From the NCBI RefSeq assembly GCF_021653975.1, contig NZ_JAJKFK010000003.1, positions 186,001 through 250,000 on the forward strand: a stretch of 64,000 nucleotides of DNA. The letters are read 5' to 3'. Both the position numbers and the translations under genes were made by a program. The stretch comes from Amycolatopsis sp. GM8. GTDB lineage: Bacteria; Actinomycetota; Actinomycetes; Mycobacteriales; Pseudonocardiaceae. A model generated the notes under the pieces. It was not told the DNA's origin, did no database searches, and worked only from the letters and a program-made list of their open reading frames with translations. Below, piece by piece: positions 60,175 through 64,000 of the stretch; the first letter of the stretch is position 1; each line of letters begins with the position of its first letter.

Positions 60175-60507
60175 TCAGCGGCCGAGCGCCTGCTGCAGCT
60201 GCTTCTTCGTCATCTTCGAGCGGCCGGTGATCCCGCGCCGCTTCGCCTCGTTGTACAGCTGGTCCTTGGTCGGCCCGCCCGGCCCCTGCCGGTGGCCGGA
60301 CCGCTTGCCGCCCCGGTGCTGTGGCGAGACGTCCTGCGTCGAGGTCTTGCTCGCCTGCCGGGACTCGCCGCTCTGCGCCCGGTTCTTGTTCACCACGCGG
60401 GCCGCGATCTCCTCGGCGCGTCCCTCGTTCGCGCCACGTTCCCGCTGGCTGTCCCGGACGTGTTCGTACTGCCGTTCCCGTTTGGTGTTCCACGCCTGCT
60501 GCGGCAT
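60175..60507 (-). CDS. Small basic Rho_N/SAP-like protein
   Basis: This 110-residue, highly charged protein has a disordered Arg/Gln/Gly-rich body ('MPQQAWNTKRERQYEHVRDSQRERG') and a C-terminal helix-extended-helix 'TKDQLYNEAKRRGITGRSKMTKKQLQQALGR', typical of Rho_N/SAP-like nucleic-acid-binding motifs. Such proteins are often labelled plasmid stabilisation or DUF7218 proteins. It is convergent with the DUF1275 gene (5 bp apart). A role in DNA or RNA binding is likely but not defined. Confidence 0.75.
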   Translation of the reverse strand: MPQQAWNTKRERQYEHVRDSQRERGANEGRAEEIAARVVNKNRAQSGESRQASKTSTQDVSPQHRGGKRSGHRQGPGGPTKDQLYNEAKRRGITGRSKMTKKQLQQALGR

Positions 60508-60571
60508 GGTGACCTCCTTTCCGCGACACTACGACCCGTTGGCTACCCGGATCCCGCGCGGGCAAACGGGC

Positions 60572-60946
60572 CTACGCCAGGGCCTCCCGCACCGTCGGCG
60601 CCACCGGCAGCGCCTCGGCCAGGCCTGCCGTGCTGATCGAGCGCAGCACCGCCCGCGACGAACTCACGATCCGCAGCGAGACCCCGCGCTGCTGGCAGGC
60701 CTCGCTTTCCCGGAGCAGCACGAGCAAACCCGCCGAGCCGAGAAACTCCACTTCGTCCAGGTCGGCGATCACCGGCGCGGGCGGCACGACGAACTGCCGC
60801 GCGGTGCGCAGCTCGTCGGAAAGCTGCCCGGCGGTGGACAGGTCCACATCGCCCGCGACGCGCAGCAGGACGGCGCCCTGGGTTAGTTCGCGGTGAATGC
60901 GCAGCAGGTCGCTGGGCAAGGGGGGAACCTCAGGTGAGCAGGTCAT
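60572..60946 (-). CDS. STAS-domain anti-sigma-factor antagonist-like protein
   Basis: This 124-residue single STAS domain has 'LLRVAGDVDLSTAGQLSDELRTA' and 'IADLDEVEFLGSAGLLVLLRESEACQQRG', where the Ser of 'LGSAG' is the site phosphorylated in SpoIIAA/RsbV proteins. It probably takes part in partner-switching control of a sigma factor. No anti-sigma kinase lies next to it. It diverges from the GAF-ANTAR gene, whose N-terminus is also STAS-like. Confidence 0.87.
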   Translation of the reverse strand: MTCSPEVPPLPSDLLRIHRELTQGAVLLRVAGDVDLSTAGQLSDELRTARQFVVPPAPVIADLDEVEFLGSAGLLVLLRESEACQQRGVSLRIVSSSRAVLRSISTAGLAEALPVAPTVREALA

Positions 60947-61139
60947 GGTGCCCTCCCATGCGACGACGACGCGTCGCTCGTGGGTGGCAGGCTGCTGGCT
61001 CAACCTGAGTACCTCCCGAACACTAGCGATTTCACGACGATAAGCAAGCCCCGGGCATCTCGTCACGGAGAACCGGCGTCTGTCCACTGAGGACAATGGA
61101 CAGGATGATTGGCCGCCATCGACCGGGGTACCCAGAAGT

Positions 61140-62171
61140 GTGACCGACAACCACACGACCCTGCACCGGGCGCTGGTCCTCCGGCTTTCCGGTGCTCCCG
61201 ACGAACTGCCGGTGGCCACCGGCGCCCTGCCCGAACTGGTCGTCCTCGACCTGCGCGGGCTGGAACCGCTCACCGCCGCGGCCGCACGCTCCGTGCACGA
61301 GTTCGCCCGCGCCCGGACCGGCGAGGGTGTTCGCTGCCATGTCGTGGTGGACCCGACCGGCGCGGGGGCGCAAACCCTGGGCAACGCCGGCGCGCTGCCC
61401 CTGTTCGCCGATCTGGAGCGCGCGCTGACCCACGACGGCGAGCCCGCCGACGCCACGGGCCTGCTGGACCAGCTCGAGTCGCTGACCCGCACCCTGCTCG
61501 GCGAGACCACGGTCGCCGCGGCCCTCGAGCAGATCGTGAAGGCGGCCGGGATCGTCGTACCCGGCGCCGACCTGATCAGCGTCACCCTGCGGACCCCCGG
61601 CGGCGAGTTCACCACCCCGGTCGAGACCGACGAGATCGCCGCCGAGCTCGACCAGTGGCAGTACCGGACCGGCAAGGGACCCTGCGTGGACGCCGCCCTC
61701 CCGGACGGCCCGGGCTATGTGCTCAGCGAAGACCTGGCGGCCGAGAAACGCTGGCCGGAGTTCGCCGCGGCCGCCGCCGGGCACGGCTACGGTTCGATCC
61801 TGGCCACCGAACTGCTCCAGGCCGCGGGGACCGGCCGGCTTTCGGGCGCGCTCAACATCTACTCCCGCGACGCGCACGGCCTGACCGACACCGACCGGCA
61901 TGTCGCGCTGCTGCTGGCCACCCACGCCTCACTGGCGCTGGCGCACACCCACACCGCCGAGCTCGCCGATCTGCAGGAGGCGCAGCTGCGCGAGGCGATC
62001 AGCACCCGCGACGTCATCGGCCAGGCCAAGGGCATCCTGATGAACCGGCAGGCCATCACCGCCGACGAGGCGTTCGACCTGCTGCGCCGCACCTCGCAGG
62101 CGCTCAACCTGAAACTGGTCGACATCGCCCGCACGATCGCCGTCCGGCACGGCGAGCTGGATCCCCCGTGA
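61140..62171 (+). CDS. GAF-ANTAR regulator with STAS-like N-terminus
   Basis: A 343-residue protein. Residues 1-95 resemble a STAS domain ('LVVLDLRGLEPLTAAAARSVHEFARAR'). A GAF domain spans about 110-275 ('QWQYRTGKGPCVDAALPDGPGYVLSEDLAAEKRWPEFAAAAAGHG'). The C-terminus is an ANTAR RNA-binding domain ('LREAISTRDVIGQAKGILMNRQAITADEAFDLLRRTSQALNLKLVDIARTI'). ANTAR proteins bind paired hexanucleotide-loop hairpins and cause antitermination. The GAF domain would sense a small signal. The GTG start at 61140 gives MTDNHTTL. Confidence 0.9.
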   Translation: MTDNHTTLHRALVLRLSGAPDELPVATGALPELVVLDLRGLEPLTAAAARSVHEFARARTGEGVRCHVVVDPTGAGAQTLGNAGALPLFADLERALTHDGEPADATGLLDQLESLTRTLLGETTVAAALEQIVKAAGIVVPGADLISVTLRTPGGEFTTPVETDEIAAELDQWQYRTGKGPCVDAALPDGPGYVLSEDLAAEKRWPEFAAAAAGHGYGSILATELLQAAGTGRLSGALNIYSRDAHGLTDTDRHVALLLATHASLALAHTHTAELADLQEAQLREAISTRDVIGQAKGILMNRQAITADEAFDLLRRTSQALNLKLVDIARTIAVRHGELDPP

Positions 62172-62172
62172 G

Positions 62173-62808
62173 CTAGCGTCGTTCGACGGTCGCGAACCAG
62201 GCCGGTGCGCCGTTCTCGTCGTGGAATCGCGTCTGTACCCGCTCCGGTTCGATGGACACGACATCCCATCCCTCGCCGAACGCCGCCCTCAGCGCGGCCT
62301 GCGTGACGGGATGCGGGCCGGTGTCCGGACCTTGGTCGCTGAAGCACACCACGTACACGGTTCCGCCCTGCTTGATCACCGACGCCAGGCTCGCGGTGTA
62401 GACGGGTTGCTCGTCGGCGTCGAAGGTGTGGAACAGCGCGCAGTCCAGGATCGTGTCGAACGTGCGCCCCAGACAGTCCAGGTGGAGCGCGTCGGCCACC
62501 GCGAACTCGGCCTCGCTCCCGCGCTCGGCCGCCTTCTCGCGGGCCATCGCCACCGCCGTCCCGGCCACGTCGACGCCCAGCACGGGCAGGCCTAGCGACG
62601 CGATGTGCAGCGTGTTCTCGCCGGTCCCGCAGCCCGCGTCGAGGACCGTTCCGGTGAGCCCGCCGGTCGACGCCAGGCGCACGACGGCCGGCTGGGGGCG
62701 GCCGGTGTCCCAGGGCGCGGGTTCGTGCTGGTAGGACGCGTCCCAGGGCAACCCGGTCATCCGCTCGTGACTGGTCGGCCGCCGGCCGCCGAATGGATCC
62801 TCACACAT
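62173..62808 (-). CDS. SAM-dependent class I methyltransferase
   Basis: This 211-residue protein has SAM-binding motif I 'GTVLDAGCGTGENTLHIASLG', motif II 'LGVDVAGTAVAMAREKA' and motif III-type 'RTFDTILDCALFHTF', the last resembling thiopurine/tellurite-type methyltransferases. ATG 62808 is preceded by GGGGAGGGG; an upstream ATG (62829) overlapping the next gene is less likely. The methyl acceptor is unknown. It is convergent with the GAF-ANTAR gene, one base apart. Confidence 0.88.
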   Translation of the reverse strand: MCEDPFGGRRPTSHERMTGLPWDASYQHEPAPWDTGRPQPAVVRLASTGGLTGTVLDAGCGTGENTLHIASLGLPVLGVDVAGTAVAMAREKAAERGSEAEFAVADALHLDCLGRTFDTILDCALFHTFDADEQPVYTASLASVIKQGGTVYVVCFSDQGPDTGPHPVTQAALRAAFGEGWDVVSIEPERVQTRFHDENGAPAWFATVERR

Positions 62809-62825
62809 GGTCGTCCCCTCCCCGG

Positions 62826-64000
62826 TCATCGTGGCACGCCGCCGATGAAGGTCGCACGCACCAGTTCCGCCGATGGCTTCCGCACCGCGGTGGCCAGTGG
62901 CGCCCGCAGCAGGACCAGGTCGGCGATCGTGCCGAGGGCGACCCGTCTCGGCGGGCCGCCGGGATCGGTGGGGTCACTGAGATATCCCGCCAGTGCCCGG
63001 CCGACGTCGATCCGTTCCGCCGCGCCGACGGTGCGACCGGCGGGTGTCTCGCGATGCGCGGCCGCGTGCATGACGGCCCACGGGTCGAGCGGGCCGTACG
63101 GGGCGTCGCTCGAGGCTGTGCAACGGATCCCGGCCGCGACGAGCGACCGCAGGCGGTACAGGTCGGGGTGCTCGGCGGCGGGGATGTCGCGCAGGTAGTC
63201 ATCGCCGCGATCGGCCAGGAAGCCGGGCTGGGTGACGATGCGCAGGCCCAGCTCCGCGATCCGGGACAGCAGTTCGGCGGGGACGAGGGCGGCGTGCTCG
63301 ATCCGGTCGCCGGCCCGGGTGCCGGTCTCGTCGAGGGCCGCGAGCAGCAGCGCGAGTGCCTCCCGGGTCACGCAATGCACTGCCACCGCCCGGTTTTCGC
63401 CGTGTGCGGCGCGGATCTTCGCGGTCAGCGCGTCGTACTCCGGCAGGTCCGAGTCGGCGAGGACGATCTTGTACGGGCCCGCCGCGGGGTGGCCGAGCGG
63501 TGCCCCGAGCAGCAGCACGCGCTGGGGCAGCGCATCACCGGTGAGGGCGGCGACCGCGGCCGGGTCGAGGTCGGGGGTGGCGTCGGTGACGGCGGTGATC
63601 CCGAGCCGCGCGAGCCGGGTCCCGGTCGCGGTGAGATCGGGTGGCCAGGCGGCGGGCAGATGCGCGCGCAGCCAGTCGTCCGCGCGCCACAACCGCCCGG
63701 TCGGTACGCCGTGCTCGTCACGTTCGATGCCCGGATGATCGCCCGCGGCGAGCCCGAGCGCCGTCGCGCCCGCTCCGTTGACCATCCACAACGCACCGCT
63801 GCGGTGCTGGATCCGGACCGGACGCGCGGGGTGCAGGCGATCGAGGATGCCGGCGTCGAGCGGCCCGGCCACCGACTCGTGGTAGCCGATCCCGCGGATC
63901 CAGCCGTGCTCGTCGGCGACCGCGGCCGCCAGCGCGGCACGCAGCCCCTCGGCGGTCCGGACCCGGGGCGGTCCACAAAGGACGGACCGGGCCCTGGCGG
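62826..64000 (-). CDS. Amidohydrolase family protein (YtcJ-like), C-terminal part
   Basis: The open frame continues off the right edge; about 391 codons are visible. The sequence reads 'GWIRGIGYHESVAGPLDAGILDRLHPARPVRIQHRSGALWMVNGAG', 'LARLGITAVTDATPD', 'AVAVHCVTREALALLLAALDE', 'DRIEHAALVPAELLSRIAELGLRIVTQPGFL', 'CTASSDAPYGPLDPWAVMHAAAHRE' and 'ADLVLLRAPL'. These are the barrel His and Asp metal positions and closing beta domain of YtcJ/Amidohydro_3 enzymes. It probably hydrolyses an amide. The N-terminal HxH motif lies outside the window. Confidence 0.85.
   Translation of the reverse strand, partial: ARARSVLCGPPRVRTAEGLRAALAAAVADEHGWIRGIGYHESVAGPLDAGILDRLHPARPVRIQHRSGALWMVNGAGATALGLAAGDHPGIERDEHGVPTGRLWRADDWLRAHLPAAWPPDLTATGTRLARLGITAVTDATPDLDPAAVAALTGDALPQRVLLLGAPLGHPAAGPYKIVLADSDLPEYDALTAKIRAAHGENRAVAVHCVTREALALLLAALDETGTRAGDRIEHAALVPAELLSRIAELGLRIVTQPGFLADRGDDYLRDIPAAEHPDLYRLRSLVAAGIRCTASSDAPYGPLDPWAVMHAAAHRETPAGRTVGAAERIDVGRALAGYLSDPTDPGGPPRRVALGTIADLVLLRAPLATAVRKPSAELVRATFIGGVPR

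Overview
The window is high-GC actinomycete DNA. Evidence: near-universal G/C at third codon positions, frequent GTG starts, ATGA/GTGA translational-coupling overlaps, an ANTAR regulator and a PASTA-less Ser/Thr kinase operon. Gene content and style fit Pseudonocardiaceae (Amycolatopsis-like), but the genus is an inference. Both edges cut genes: a cytochrome P450 on the left and an amidohydrolase on the right.

Layout. 0.4-5.1 kb: a complete Liv-type ABC importer (K-M-H-F-G, all on the minus strand). 5.3-8.5 kb: a DUF899 thioredoxin-like protein, a cyclase-family hydrolase and a ThDP enzyme. 8.5-10.1 kb: a fatty-acid-hydroxylase-family membrane protein divergent from a TetR regulator, with two inverted repeats between them. 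10.2-18.8 kb: a vitamin B12 regulon with three cobalamin riboswitches. They control nrdAB (ribonucleotide reductase with a class Ic-like NrdB), convergent metE (B12-independent methionine synthase) and cbtB-cbtA-FhuF-like (cobalt uptake). 19.3-25.4 kb: a mixed accessory stretch with an unknown membrane protein, a DHA2 exporter, a decayed IclR gene, a lower-GC TlpA-like lipoprotein gene broken by an 8-bp duplication, and a TetR/maleylpyruvate-isomerase-like pair with a clear operator.

25.5-52.1 kb is the most interesting part: a large catabolic locus for an aromatic or related carboxylic acid. It holds a GntR/FadR regulator, 4-oxalomesaconate hydratase (LigJ-like) and 4-carboxy-4-hydroxy-2-oxoadipate aldolase (LigK-like), a zinc dehydrogenase, and two 4,5-dihydroxyphthalate-decarboxylase-family proteins. 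It also holds an RpiB-like isomerase with an altered active site, a Cys-nucleophile alpha/beta hydrolase, a PanB-like lyase, a Rieske oxygenase with its ferredoxin and reductase, and three cupin proteins. A class II aldolase/decarboxylase, a 3-hydroxyisobutyrate-dehydrogenase-like enzyme and two ABC importers complete it. Its promoters share a TGGT-N3-ACCA box that overlaps probable -10 elements, which ties the divergent operons into one regulon, most simply that of the GntR protein. The end products of LigJ/LigK would be pyruvate and oxaloacetate. No LigAB-type ring-cleavage enzyme is visible, so a cupin may do that step.

52.2-64 kb: a PadR regulator; a six-gene envelope/signalling operon (two secreted or anchored unknowns, a Ser/Thr kinase, an FHA protein, an anchored solute-binding protein and a lipoprotein fusing a solute-binding domain to a VWA domain); a ceramidase-like membrane protein with a DUF1275 protein; STAS and GAF-ANTAR regulators; a methyltransferase; and the cut amidohydrolase. 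No tRNA, rRNA, CRISPR array, insertion sequence or integrase was recognised.
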